Made by a program: the position numbers and the translations under genes. Positions 14,378-22,199 of a stretch of 24,895 nucleotides of DNA are shown here, one piece after another (positions within the stretch are counted from its first letter, which is position 1; each line of letters starts with the position of its first letter). Source of the stretch: JBOICV01 sp050740255 (lineage in GTDB: Bacteria; Pseudomonadota; Gammaproteobacteria; Nevskiales; JBOICV01); NCBI GenBank assembly GCA_050740255.1, contig JBOICV010000181.1, positions 1-24,895 on the forward strand, in the 5' to 3' direction. The notes under the pieces were generated by a model. It made no database searches, had not been told where the DNA came from, and saw only the letters and a program-made list of their open reading frames with translations.

Positions 14378-16408
14378 ATGTCCGCCCAGCCCGCTGCCAC
14401 TTCTCCCAGCGCCGCACCGTCGCGCCGCGTGCTGGCGAATGCGATTCGCGCACTGGCGATGGACGCCGTGCAGCAGGCCAATTCCGGCCATCCCGGCATG
14501 CCCATGGGCATGGCGGATATCGCGGAAGTGTTGTGGCGGCATCATCTGAAGCACAACCCCGCCAATCCGAAGTGGCCGGGGCGCGACCGTTTCGTGATTT
14601 CCAACGGCCACGGTTCGATGCTGCTGTATGCGCTATTGCATCTCACCGGTTACGACCTGCCGCTGGCAGAGCTGAAGAATTTTCGCCAGCTTCATTCCAA
14701 GACGCCTGGCCACCCAGAATACGGCATGACGCCAGGGGTGGAGACCACGACGGGTCCATTGGGTCAGGGCCTTGCCAATGCAGTAGGCATGGCGCTGGCC
14801 GAACGCCTGTTGGCCGCGCAATTCAACCGCCCCGGCCACGAGATCGTGGATCACTACACTTATGTCTTTACCGGCGACGGCTGCCTGATGGAAGGCATCT
14901 CGCACGAGGCCAGTTCGCTCGCGGGCACCTGGGGTCTAGGCAAGCTGATTGCGTTCTACGACGACAACAAGATCTCGATAGACGGCGAGGTTGACGGCTG
15001 GTTCCGTGACGACACACCGAAACGCTTCGAAGCCTACGGCTGGCACGTGGTTGCCAACGTCGACGGTCACGATCCGGCGGCTCTCGAAAAAGCACTTGCC
15101 GAAGCGCGGAGTGTCGCCAACAAGCCTTCCCTGATTTGCTGCAAGACCATCATCGGTTTCGGTGCACCGACACTGGCGGGTAAGGCCAAGACTCACGGCG
15201 CGCCGCTGGGCGCGCCGGAAATTGCCGGCGCACGGGAACAACTGAGCTGGCCGCATGCGCCATTCGTGATACCGGAAGAGATTTACACTGCCTGGAATGC
15301 GCGCGCTGCCGGCACCGAGGCGGAAGACGAGTGGAATAAGCGCTTCGCCGCCTATAAGAAGGAATACCCGGAACTCGCCGCAGAGTATCTGCGCCGCATG
15401 CAGGGCGAGCTACCGGCGGGTTGGCCCGCGACGATTGAGCAATTTGTCGCGGCCACCCAAAACAAAGGCGCGGACATTGCCACGCGCAAGGCTTCACAGA
15501 ACGCGCTCAACATCATGGGTCCCGTGCTGCCGGAGCTGATTGGCGGCTCCGCCGATCTGGCGGAGTCCAATCTCACGCACTGGCAGGGCGCGAAGCAATT
15601 AACACCCGATGACTTGAGCGGCCAGCACATCGGCTTCGGCGTGCGCGAATTCGGCATGAGCGCGATTGCCAACGGCATACGTTTGCACGGCGGCTTTATT
15701 CCCTACGTCGGCACTTTTCTGGTGTTCTCCGACTACGCGCGCAATGCGGTGCGCCTGTCGGCACTGATGGGTGTGCAGACGATTTACGTGTACACGCATG
15801 ATTCGATCGGACTCGGCGAAGATGGTCCGACTCATCAGCCGATCGAACATCTGGCCAGTCTGCGGCTGATTCCCAATATGCGTGTATGGCGTCCCGCGGA
15901 CGACGTTGAAACAGCGATCGCGTGGCAGGCTGCGATTGAACGCCGCGACGGCCCCACGGTGCTCGCGCTCACGCGCCAGAACGTGCCGCACCAAGCCCGC
16001 TCCGCGCCGCAACTGGCCGCGGTTCGCCGCGGTGGCTATGTGCTTATTGAGCCGGCAAGCGCCCCGAAGGCAGTGATCATCGCGACCGGTTCGGAAGTCG
16101 GGTTGGCCGTTGCCGCGGCGCAGCAGTTGAGCGAGCAAGGCACGCCCACGCGGGTCGTGTCCATGCCTTGCGTGGAAGTGTTTCTGCAGCAGGACGAGGC
16201 TTATCGTGCGTCCGTTCTCCCGAAAAAGTTGGCTGCTCGCGTCGCCATCGAAGCCGGGGTAGCGGACGGCTGGTATCGCTTTGTCAGCGAGCGTGGGCGG
16301 GTCATTGGCCTCAACCGCTTCGGCGAGTCCGCGCCGGGTGCAAAAGTTTTTACGGCGCTGGGTTTCACCGCCGAACGCGTCGTTGCAGAAGTGAAGTCGG
16401 TTTTGTAA
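14378..16408 (+). CDS. tkt: Transketolase
   Basis: The 676-residue full-length transketolase is a thiamine diphosphate enzyme moving two-carbon units in the pentose phosphate (or Calvin) pathway. Signatures are NSGHPGMPMGMAD near residue 35, HGSMLLYALLH, GPLGQGLANAVGMA, the ThDP/Mg site GDGCLMEGISHEASSLAG...DDNKISIDG, VREFGMSAIANG, and THDSIGLGEDGPTHQPIEHL. The RBS before the ATG is weak. It is followed after 17 bases by gap and then pgk, an order common near Calvin-cycle or glycolytic clusters in gammaproteobacteria. No RuBisCO or phosphoribulokinase is in the window, so an autotrophic role cannot be claimed. Confidence 0.97.
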   Translation: MSAQPAATSPSAAPSRRVLANAIRALAMDAVQQANSGHPGMPMGMADIAEVLWRHHLKHNPANPKWPGRDRFVISNGHGSMLLYALLHLTGYDLPLAELKNFRQLHSKTPGHPEYGMTPGVETTTGPLGQGLANAVGMALAERLLAAQFNRPGHEIVDHYTYVFTGDGCLMEGISHEASSLAGTWGLGKLIAFYDDNKISIDGEVDGWFRDDTPKRFEAYGWHVVANVDGHDPAALEKALAEARSVANKPSLICCKTIIGFGAPTLAGKAKTHGAPLGAPEIAGAREQLSWPHAPFVIPEEIYTAWNARAAGTEAEDEWNKRFAAYKKEYPELAAEYLRRMQGELPAGWPATIEQFVAATQNKGADIATRKASQNALNIMGPVLPELIGGSADLAESNLTHWQGAKQLTPDDLSGQHIGFGVREFGMSAIANGIRLHGGFIPYVGTFLVFSDYARNAVRLSALMGVQTIYVYTHDSIGLGEDGPTHQPIEHLASLRLIPNMRVWRPADDVETAIAWQAAIERRDGPTVLALTRQNVPHQARSAPQLAAVRRGGYVLIEPASAPKAVIIATGSEVGLAVAAAQQLSEQGTPTRVVSMPCVEVFLQQDEAYRASVLPKKLAARVAIEAGVADGWYRFVSERGRVIGLNRFGESAPGAKVFTALGFTAERVVAEVKSVL

Positions 16409-16425
16409 ACAGTTAAAGGAAAGTC

Positions 16426-17430
16426 ATGACGATTAAGCTTGGCATCAACGGTTACGGCCGCATCGGCCGCAATGTACTGCGTGCGCTTTATGAGAGCGGC
16501 CGCAAGGATCTCAAGATTGTGGCGCTGAATGATCTCGGTCCGGCTGAGACCAACGCGCATCTCACCCGCTACGACACGGTGCACGGCAAGTTTCCCGGCA
16601 CGGTCGCGGTGGAAGGCGATCACATGGTCGTCAACGGCGACAGGATCAAGGTGCTGGCCAATCGCGATCCGTCGAAACTGCCCTGGGGCGAGCTGGGTGT
16701 GGAGGTGGTGCTGGAGTGCACCGGCTTTTTCGCCAAAAAGGACAAGGCCGCGCTGCACTTGCAAGGCGGCGCCAGGAAAGTGGTGGTGTCGCAGCCCGCG
16801 GGCGATGACATCAAAACGATTGTCTACGGCGTCAATCACAAGAGTCTGACCAAGGACGATCAAATCATCTCGAACGCGAGTTGCACCACCAACTGCCTCG
16901 CCCCGCTGGTCAAGCCGCTGCACGAAAAGATAGGTCTGGTGCAAGGCATTATGACCACCGTGCATTCCTATACCAATGACCAGGTTTTGACGGACGTGTA
17001 TCACGAGGATTTGCGGCGTGCGCGTTCCGCGACCCAGAACATGATTCCGACCAAGACCGGCGCCGCTGCCGCGGTCGGTCTGGTGCTGCCGGATCTGAAG
17101 GGCAAGCTGGACGGTTTCGCAATCCGCGTGCCGACGATTAACGTGTCGCTGGTGGACTTGAGTTTTACCGCTGCGCGCGACACCGACGTGAAAGAAGTTA
17201 ACGCCGTGTTGAAGGCCGCCGCGGCCGGCGAGCTCAAGGGCATCCTGAACTACAGCGACGGCCCCTTGGTATCCAGCGACTTCAACCACGATCCAGCCTC
17301 TTCCACTTACGACGCGACACTGACGAAAGTTATTGGGCGGCTCGTCAAAGTCTGCGCCTGGTACGACAACGAATGGGGTTTCAGCAACCGGATGCTCGAT
17401 ACCACGGTCGCGCTGGCGAATGCGCGCTGA
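16426..17430 (+). CDS. gap: Glyceraldehyde-3-phosphate dehydrogenase, type I
   Basis: The 334-residue enzyme oxidises and phosphorylates glyceraldehyde-3-phosphate in glycolysis or the reverse in gluconeogenesis. It has NGYGRIGR (8-15), the catalytic SNASCTTNC (Cys153), HSYTNDQ, a PTKTGAAAAVG phosphate site, and WYDNEWGFSNRM at the end. AAAGGA lies a few bases before the ATG. It sits 17 bases after tkt in the same direction. The stop is followed directly by an alternating CG tract and the left end of the second heptamer element, which separates it from pgk by 192 bases. Confidence 0.97.
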   Translation: MTIKLGINGYGRIGRNVLRALYESGRKDLKIVALNDLGPAETNAHLTRYDTVHGKFPGTVAVEGDHMVVNGDRIKVLANRDPSKLPWGELGVEVVLECTGFFAKKDKAALHLQGGARKVVVSQPAGDDIKTIVYGVNHKSLTKDDQIISNASCTTNCLAPLVKPLHEKIGLVQGIMTTVHSYTNDQVLTDVYHEDLRRARSATQNMIPTKTGAAAAVGLVLPDLKGKLDGFAIRVPTINVSLVDLSFTAARDTDVKEVNAVLKAAAAGELKGILNYSDGPLVSSDFNHDPASSTYDATLTKVIGRLVKVCAWYDNEWGFSNRMLDTTVALANAR

Positions 17431-17446
17431 CGCGCGCGCGCGCGCG
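17431..17446. repeat. Alternating (CG)8 tract
   Basis: Eight CG dinucleotides follow the gap stop codon immediately and abut the left heptamer repeat. Such tracts can adopt Z-DNA. It might be a slippage product or part of the insertion boundary. Confidence 0.8.
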
Positions 17447-17475
17447 AGGCGGGAGGCGGGAGGCGGGAGGCGCAA
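17446..17475 (+). repeat. Left terminal repeat of element B
   Basis: Tandem GGGAGGC heptamers ending in CGCAA. The 30 bases are identical to the left end of cassette A. Confidence 0.85.
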
Positions 17476-17527
17476 CAGCAAAAGCGCCGTTGTCTTGGCC
17501 TTCACGCCTCATACCTCAAGCCTCTCG

Positions 17528-17550
17528 CCTTTCGACAGGCTCAGGACAGG
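17528..17550 (+). repeat. Dispersed repeat of the TTCGACAGGCTCAGGAC type, nested in element B
   Basis: This resembles the widespread bacterial dispersed repeat with a TTCGACAAGCTCAGG core. A related copy lies at 24875-24895. Here it is nested within element B, implying layered insertions. Confidence 0.65.
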
Positions 17551-17582
17551 CTCTCCTGCCCGCCATTTCCTCGTGCGCCGTT

Positions 17583-17614
17583 ACGCCTCCCGCCTCCCGC
17601 CTCCCGCCTCCCGG
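17583..17614 (+). repeat. Right terminal repeat of element B
   Basis: Four GCCTCCC heptamers, inverse of the left end, ending CCCGG and followed by the pgk RBS GGAG. One mismatch to the right end of cassette A. Confidence 0.85.
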
Positions 17615-17622
17615 AGAATGGG

Positions 17623-18801
17623 ATGACCATTCTCCGCATGGCCGATCTCGATCTGGCCGGCAAGCGCCTGCTGATCCGGCAGGATCTCAATGTTCCTATC
17701 GATGACGGACATATCACGTCCGACGCGCGCCTGAGAGCCGCGCTGCCGACCTTGCAGTTGGCCTTGCAGAAGGGCGCATCGGTTCTGGTTATTTCCCACC
17801 TCGGTCGTCCGAAGGCCGGGCAGTTCAATCCGGAGCACTCGCTGACGCCGGTGGCGGCCTGGTTCTCGCAGGCACTGGGCCGCAGCGTCCCCATCGTCAG
17901 CAACTGGATCGAGGGCGTGAGCTTACAACCGGGGCAAATCGCGCTCGGCGAGAACACGCGTTTTCTCAAGGGCGAGAAGGACGACGACGACGCACTGGCC
18001 CGGAAAATGGCCGCGCTCTGCGATATCTACGTGATGGATGCTTTCGGCACCGCGCACCGCGCCGAGGCTTCAACCCACGGCGTCGCCAAGTTCGCGCCCG
18101 TGGCCTGCGCCGGTCCTTTGTTGGCGGCGGAGCTGGAAGCGCTGGGCAAAGCCCTCGCTGATCCGAAGCGTCCGCTGGTGGTGATTGTCGGCGGCAGCAA
18201 GGTGTCAACCAAGCTGGATCTGCTGAACAACCTCGCCGACATCGCAGATCAGCTCATCATTGGCGGCGGCATCGCCAACACCTTTCTCGCTGCCGCGGGT
18301 CATAACATCGGCAAGTCGCTGTACGAGCCGGACATGCTGGACACCGCCAGGGCGATACTCAGCAAGATTCGCCAGCGTGGTGGCGACATTCCCTTACCGG
18401 AGGACGTCGTCTGCGCCTCGGAGTTTTCACCCGAGGCGCACGCCGAGGTCCGGCCAGCCAACGAGGTGGAAGCCGACGAGATGATTCTCGATATCGGCCC
18501 GAAATCGCGCGAAAAACTGGGCGCGCTGCTCAAGCACGCCGGCACGATCGTCTGGAACGGTCCCTTGGGCGTATTCGAGTACGAAAGTTTTGCCGGGGGG
18601 ACCAAGGCGCTGGCCAAGGCGATCGCGGGCAGCAAGGCTTTCTCGCTGGCCGGCGGCGGCGATACGCTGGCCGCGATAGACAAGTTCGGCGTCGGCGACA
18701 AGCTCGGCTATATCTCGACCGGCGGCGGCGCCTTCCTGGAGTTTCTTGAGGGCAAGAAACTGCCCGCCGTTGCGGTGCTTGAACAGCGAGCTAAGGGTTA
18801 A
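17623..18801 (+). CDS. pgk: Phosphoglycerate kinase
   Basis: The 392-residue protein transfers phosphate between 1,3-bisphosphoglycerate and ADP. It contains LIRQDLNVPIDDGHITSDARLRAALPTL (near residues 16-43), SHLGRPK, GENTRF, GGSKVSTKLDLLNNL, NGPLGVFE and GGGDTLAAI, covering both lobes. Length is typical. The ATG at 17623 has GGAG eight bases before it, at the border of element B's right end. The element has therefore not removed the RBS and may have supplied it. Downstream of pgk is a palindromic repeat and not the pyk or fba genes often found there. Confidence 0.97.
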   Translation: MTILRMADLDLAGKRLLIRQDLNVPIDDGHITSDARLRAALPTLQLALQKGASVLVISHLGRPKAGQFNPEHSLTPVAAWFSQALGRSVPIVSNWIEGVSLQPGQIALGENTRFLKGEKDDDDALARKMAALCDIYVMDAFGTAHRAEASTHGVAKFAPVACAGPLLAAELEALGKALADPKRPLVVIVGGSKVSTKLDLLNNLADIADQLIIGGGIANTFLAAAGHNIGKSLYEPDMLDTARAILSKIRQRGGDIPLPEDVVCASEFSPEAHAEVRPANEVEADEMILDIGPKSREKLGALLKHAGTIVWNGPLGVFEYESFAGGTKALAKAIAGSKAFSLAGGGDTLAAIDKFGVGDKLGYISTGGGAFLEFLEGKKLPAVAVLEQRAKG

Positions 18802-18803
18802 AC

Positions 18804-18888
18804 TGTCATTGCGAGGGGCTGTGCCCCGAAGCAATCTCGTATCATCGCCATGAGATCGCCACGGGGCCCGGTGGCGTTCGCGATGACA
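18804..18888. repeat. Palindromic dispersed repeat (TGTCATTGCGAG type) after pgk
   Basis: The ends TGTCATTGCGAG (18804-18815) and TTCGCGATGACA (18877-18888) are inverted with two mismatches. Inside are a perfect GGGGC-TGT-GCCCC hairpin (18815-18827), GAAGCAATCTC, and an ATCTC/GAGAT pair. This matches the widespread GTCATTGCGAG...GAAGCAATC dispersed repeat of many bacterial genomes. It starts two bases after the pgk stop and could also act as a transcription stop or mRNA-end structure. Confidence 0.8.
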
Positions 18889-18912
18889 AGCACTTATAAC
18901 CTGGGATGAGTA

Positions 18913-19761
18913 ATGACGCGCTTTGAAGGTACAGATAGTTACGTCGCTACACGCGACCTGATGATGGCGGTTAACGCCGCCGTCACGCTGCAACGTCCGT
19001 TGCTGGTCAAGGGTGAGCCGGGTACGGGCAAGACCCTGCTGGCGATTGAGGTCGCACGCGCGCTGAAGCGGCCGCTCTACGAGTGGCACATCAAGTCCAC
19101 CACCAAGGCCCAGCAGGGTTTATACGAGTATGACGCGGTGTCGCGCCTGCGCGACTCGCAGCTGGGTGAGGCCAAGGTGCACGACATCCAGAACTACATT
19201 CTCAAAGGCCAGCTCTGGGAGTGCTTCGAGTCCGAGCAGCAGCCTGTGTTGCTGATTGACGAGATAGACAAGGCGGATATCGAGTTTCCGAATGACCTGC
19301 TGCGCGAACTGGATCGCATGGAATTTTACGTTTACGAAACGCGCGCGACGATCCAGGCCAGGCATCGCCCGATCATCATCATTACTTCGAACAACGAGAA
19401 GGAATTGCCGGACGCCTTCCTGCGGCGCTGCTTCTTCCACTACATCGCCTTCCCGGACAAGGATACGATGGCGCGCATCGTCAACGTGCACTATCCCGAT
19501 TTGAAGAAGGAACTGCTGGCCGAGGCGATGCGCGTGTTCTTCGAGCTGCGCGAATCACCGGGACTGAAAAAGAAGCCGACGACCTCGGAGCTGCTGGACT
19601 GGCTCAAGCTGCTGCTGGCCGAAGACATTCCACCCGAGGCTTTGCGCGATAAAGATGTGAAGAAGTCGCTGCCACCGCTATACGGCGCGCTGCTCAAGAA
19701 CGAGCAGGATGTTCATCTGTTCGAGCGGCTGGCTTTTCTGGCGCGTCGCGAACAGCATTAA
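18913..19761 (+). CDS. MoxR-family AAA+ ATPase
   Basis: The 282-residue MoxR-type AAA+ ATPase has Walker A GEPGTGKT (34-41), Walker B VLLIDEID (112-119), sensor-1 IIITSNNEK (155-163) and an arginine-finger region FLRRCFF (169-175). The family acts as a chaperone-like ATPase and is usually paired with a VWA-domain protein to mature metal cofactors or complexes. The ATG follows GGGATG as an RBS. A VWA gene of the matching type lies 1.2 kb downstream in the same direction, separated by two opposing genes. It begins 24 bases after the end of the palindromic repeat. Confidence 0.95.
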   Translation: MTRFEGTDSYVATRDLMMAVNAAVTLQRPLLVKGEPGTGKTLLAIEVARALKRPLYEWHIKSTTKAQQGLYEYDAVSRLRDSQLGEAKVHDIQNYILKGQLWECFESEQQPVLLIDEIDKADIEFPNDLLRELDRMEFYVYETRATIQARHRPIIIITSNNEKELPDAFLRRCFFHYIAFPDKDTMARIVNVHYPDLKKELLAEAMRVFFELRESPGLKKKPTTSELLDWLKLLLAEDIPPEALRDKDVKKSLPPLYGALLKNEQDVHLFERLAFLARREQH

Positions 19762-19762
19762 G

Positions 19763-19784
19763 CCCGCATTTCTCACAACGCGGG
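19763..19784. terminator. Possible bidirectional hairpin between convergent genes
   Basis: CCCGC (19763-19767) and GCGGG (19780-19784) with a 12-base loop lie between the convergent MoxR and AlkA-like stop codons. Stem is short and there is no strong U-run, so termination is only plausible. Confidence 0.35.
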
Positions 19785-20429
19785 TTAAGCCCACACGGCA
19801 GCGTCGCCATCGGTGGCGCGCCATAAATACCAGGACGCGACGGAGCGGTACGGCGCCCAGCCAGCCGTCAGTTTGATAGTACGCTTGTCGTTCAGTGGCC
19901 GGCCTTTGTTGTACAACCGATTCACCATACGGCGCAGGCCCACGTCACCGAGTGAGAAAATATCGAGCCGGTCGAAGGCGAAAATCAACGCCATCTCCGC
20001 CGTCCATTGACCGATGCCGGGCAGTGCATCGAGCGCGGCTAGCGCAGCGGCGTCGTCCATTTTTCTGAGCGCGGCAAAATTCAGCTCGCCGCTATCCACC
20101 GCTTGGGCCAAGGTACGAAGCCATTTGGCTTTGGCGTAGGACAGGCCGCAGGCGCGCAACTCTTCGGCGGCGATTTCGAGAAAGTGGGCCGGCCGCATGC
20201 GTGATTTCGTGCCGACGCGCGCGGCCACGCGCTGGTAAATCGTGTCCGCGGCCTTGGTCGAAAGCTGCTGACTGATGATGGAATAGCCAAGCGTATGGAA
20301 GGGATCGCGATGGGTGAGGCCAAGCGTACAAGGTCGGTAGTGCGCGATCAGGCGGCGCATGATCGGATCAACTTCAGCCAGCCGGGTTTCAGCGGCGGCA
20401 ATCGTGCTAGACGATACGCGAGACGCCAT
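19785..20429 (-). CDS. AlkA-like DNA-3-methyladenine glycosylase (HhH-GPD)
   Basis: The 214-residue HhH-GPD glycosylase has SIISQQLSTKAADTIYQR, the helix-hairpin-helix LPGIGQWTAEM (from about residue 136) and the catalytic Asp162 in FSLGDVGLRR. The family removes alkylated bases such as 3-methyladenine in base excision repair. The size fits the shorter AlkA class without the N-terminal domain of E. coli AlkA. The start ATG lacks a strong RBS. The DUF3617 gene lies 27 bases upstream in the same direction, so the pair is probably co-transcribed. The two genes run opposite to the flanking MoxR and VWA genes. Confidence 0.93.
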   Translation of the reverse strand: MASRVSSSTIAAAETRLAEVDPIMRRLIAHYRPCTLGLTHRDPFHTLGYSIISQQLSTKAADTIYQRVAARVGTKSRMRPAHFLEIAAEELRACGLSYAKAKWLRTLAQAVDSGELNFAALRKMDDAAALAALDALPGIGQWTAEMALIFAFDRLDIFSLGDVGLRRMVNRLYNKGRPLNDKRTIKLTAGWAPYRSVASWYLWRATDGDAAVWA

Positions 20430-20456
20430 TCAACCCGAGCCTTATCGTCGCGGCGA

Positions 20457-20873
20457 TCACTTCGTACAGTCTCCGGTGCGCTTCGCGCTGAAGTTGGTTT
20501 TCATCTCCTGTCCCTGCACGGTCATGCTGCCCTTGCCCTGCATGGACGTGTCCATCACCGTAAAGTCGTAATGCCCGGCGCTGCCGTTTTTGCAGACCAT
20601 GTCATAGCTGGCGCCGCTGGCCGAGTGCTTGAGGTTCTTCATCTCGCACTCCTTCTGATCCCCGGCCTCATATTGAGCGCCTTTGTCCAGATCGGCCTGC
20701 GTGAGGCAGTGGGTGTAAGTAGTCGGCGGCATGGCGACCGGCATGCCGGCCATTTCCATCGTCATCGTGTACTCCCACTGCCCCGGCTTCATGGTGGATT
20801 CCTCCGCTGCCACGGCTACGTGCGACGCCAGCCCGGCCGCCAGCGCCACTGCAATAGTCATGCGCATCATCAT
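20457..20873 (-). CDS. DUF3617 family exported protein
   Basis: The 138-residue protein has an N-terminal signal peptide (MMMRM followed by a hydrophobic AVALAAG stretch, cleavage near AVA-AEE). The body has the DUF3617 pattern: KPGQWEYTMTMEM at the start of the mature part, YTHCLTQADLDKG, MVCKNG and a final GDC. Four cysteines remain after cleavage, consistent with periplasmic disulfides. I chose the ATG at 20873 because AGGAG lies 7 bases upstream; a TTG at 20879 lies inside that spacing. The function is unknown. It is the first gene of a two-gene unit with the AlkA-like glycosylase. Confidence 0.88.
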   Translation of the reverse strand: MMMRMTIAVALAAGLASHVAVAAEESTMKPGQWEYTMTMEMAGMPVAMPPTTYTHCLTQADLDKGAQYEAGDQKECEMKNLKHSASGASYDMVCKNGSAGHYDFTVMDTSMQGKGSMTVQGQEMKTNFSAKRTGDCTK

Positions 20874-20963
20874 CTGCAAACTCCTCGTATCAGGTCAGTT
20901 TCAAGCCCAGTATATTTCGTCCCGGCTACAATACCTCTCTAGCCAGCCTAGTCGCAGGACGGC

Positions 20964-22136
20964 ATGCTGATTCCTTTCTTTTATGCGTTGCGCGAGGGCG
21001 GGTTGAAGCCCAGCCTGACGGAGTTCCTTACCTTGCTCGAAGCGCTCAAGCAGCGCGTGGCGCAGCTGGATATCGACGACTTCTACTATCTCGCGCGCGC
21101 GGCGATGGTCAAGGACGAAACCAAGTTCGACCGCTTCGACCGTGTCTTTAGCGCCTACTTCGAGGGCGTTCAGGCGGCAGTGGGGGCGCTCGACGCCCTG
21201 ATCCCGGAGGAGTGGTTGCGCAAAGAGATCGAACGCCTGCTCACTGACGAGGAGAAGGCCAAGCTGCAGGCGCTCGGTTGGGACAAGCTGATGGAAACTT
21301 TGAAGCAGCGCCTCGAGGAGCAAAAGGGGCGCCATCAGGGCGGCGGCAAATGGATTGGCACTGGCGGCACCTCGCCTTTCGGCAATAGCGGCTTCAACCC
21401 CGAAGGTGTCCGCATCGGTGGCAAAGGCGGCCAGCGCCGCGCGGTCAAGGTCTGGGAAAAGCGCGAGTACGCCAATTACGACGATACCCGCGAACTGGGC
21501 ACGCGCAATCTCAAGCTGGCGCTGCGCCGCCTGCGCAAATTTGCGCGCGAAGGGGCCGAGGAGATCCTGGATCTCGACGACACCATCCGCTCCACCGCCA
21601 AGAACGCCGGTTATCTCGATATCAAGATGGTGCCGGAGCGGCACAACAAGGTGAAGGTGTTGTTGTTCTTCGACGTCGGCGGCTCGATGGACGATCACGT
21701 CAAGATTTGCGAGGAGCTGTTCTCGGCCGCCAAAACCGAGTTCAAGCATATGGAGTATTTCTACTTCCACAATTTCATCTACGAGAGCGTGTGGAAGGAC
21801 AACCGTCGCCGGCACGCCGAGCGCATTTCCATGCCGACGGTGCTGCACAAGTACACGCCGGACTACAAAGTGATATTCGTCGGCGACGCCACCATGAGTC
21901 CCTACGAGATCACCTATCCCGGCGGCAGCGTCGAGCACTGGAACGAAGAGGCGGGGGCAGTATGGATGCAGCGCCTGGTGGACATTTACCCGAAAGCAAT
22001 CTGGCTAAATCCCGAGCCCGAGCAGCGCTGGGAGTGGACGCCGTCCATCCAGATCGCGCAGGGTCTCGTAAAGCAGCGTATGTTTCCACTGACGCTGGAA
22101 GGTCTCGACCGCGGCATGCGCGCGCTGATGAAATGA
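20964..22136 (+). CDS. VWA-domain protein (CoxE-like partner of MoxR)
   Basis: The 390-residue protein has a C-terminal von Willebrand A domain with metal site DVGGSM (237-242) and a later GDATMSPYE. The N-terminal half is helical and charged (about 1-120), followed by a Gly-rich linker (126-157). The metal motif is D-x-G-x-S and not D-x-S-x-S, a variant that weakens the classical MIDAS. AGGA lies a few bases before the ATG. The subfamily is normally adjacent to a MoxR ATPase, here at 18913, and the two probably form one complex. Its physiological target is unknown; no metalloenzyme operon is beside it. Confidence 0.92.
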   Translation: MLIPFFYALREGGLKPSLTEFLTLLEALKQRVAQLDIDDFYYLARAAMVKDETKFDRFDRVFSAYFEGVQAAVGALDALIPEEWLRKEIERLLTDEEKAKLQALGWDKLMETLKQRLEEQKGRHQGGGKWIGTGGTSPFGNSGFNPEGVRIGGKGGQRRAVKVWEKREYANYDDTRELGTRNLKLALRRLRKFAREGAEEILDLDDTIRSTAKNAGYLDIKMVPERHNKVKVLLFFDVGGSMDDHVKICEELFSAAKTEFKHMEYFYFHNFIYESVWKDNRRRHAERISMPTVLHKYTPDYKVIFVGDATMSPYEITYPGGSVEHWNEEAGAVWMQRLVDIYPKAIWLNPEPEQRWEWTPSIQIAQGLVKQRMFPLTLEGLDRGMRALMK

Positions 22137-22147
22137 ACCCCAAGGGC

Positions 22148-22175
22148 CATTCTGAGTGCGTAGCGCGAAGAATCT
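22148..22175 (+). repeat. Dispersed repeat of the CATTCTGAG...GAAGAATCT type
   Basis: The 28-base stretch between VWA and MAPEG genes matches the common bacterial dispersed repeat with CATTCTGAG and GAAGAATCT ends and a GCGTAGCGC centre. The two ends are an inverted AGATTC/GAATCT-like pair. Confidence 0.65.
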
Positions 22176-22199
22176 ACGCAACAACAAAAGGAGACAACG

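Larger units (their letters stand above)
17446..17614 (+). mobile_element. Heptamer-ended element B, no gene (MITE-like)
   Basis: The 169-bp segment between gap and pgk has the same ends as cassette A in the same relation to the operon. Its left end (17446-17475) is identical to 2062-2033 read on the minus strand. Its right end (17583-17614) differs by one base from 1669-1638. Each end is about four GGGAGGC heptamers, and the two ends are inverted. The interior holds no convincing ORF, a degraded CCTC-rich stretch (about 17503-17530) and a dispersed repeat (17528-17550). The right end runs into GGAG, which serves as the pgk RBS. No transposase is seen. Confidence 0.65.

Noticed and set aside
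16201..17505. Minus-strand open frame of over 400 codons opposite gap
   Set aside because: It is antisense to tkt and gap, whose motifs are unmistakable; its content is low-complexity His/Arg/Gln-rich as expected of a shadow.
17446..17614. CRISPR array from the repeated heptamers
   Set aside because: The units are 7 bases, in direct tandem without unique spacers, and inverted at the two ends.
14378..18801. Calvin-cycle (cbb) operon
   Set aside because: tkt-gap-pgk alone also fits glycolysis and pentose phosphate metabolism; no RuBisCO or phosphoribulokinase is seen.
20901..21938. Minus-strand open frame opposite the VWA gene
   Set aside because: It is antisense to a recognised VWA gene and has no recognisable domain.
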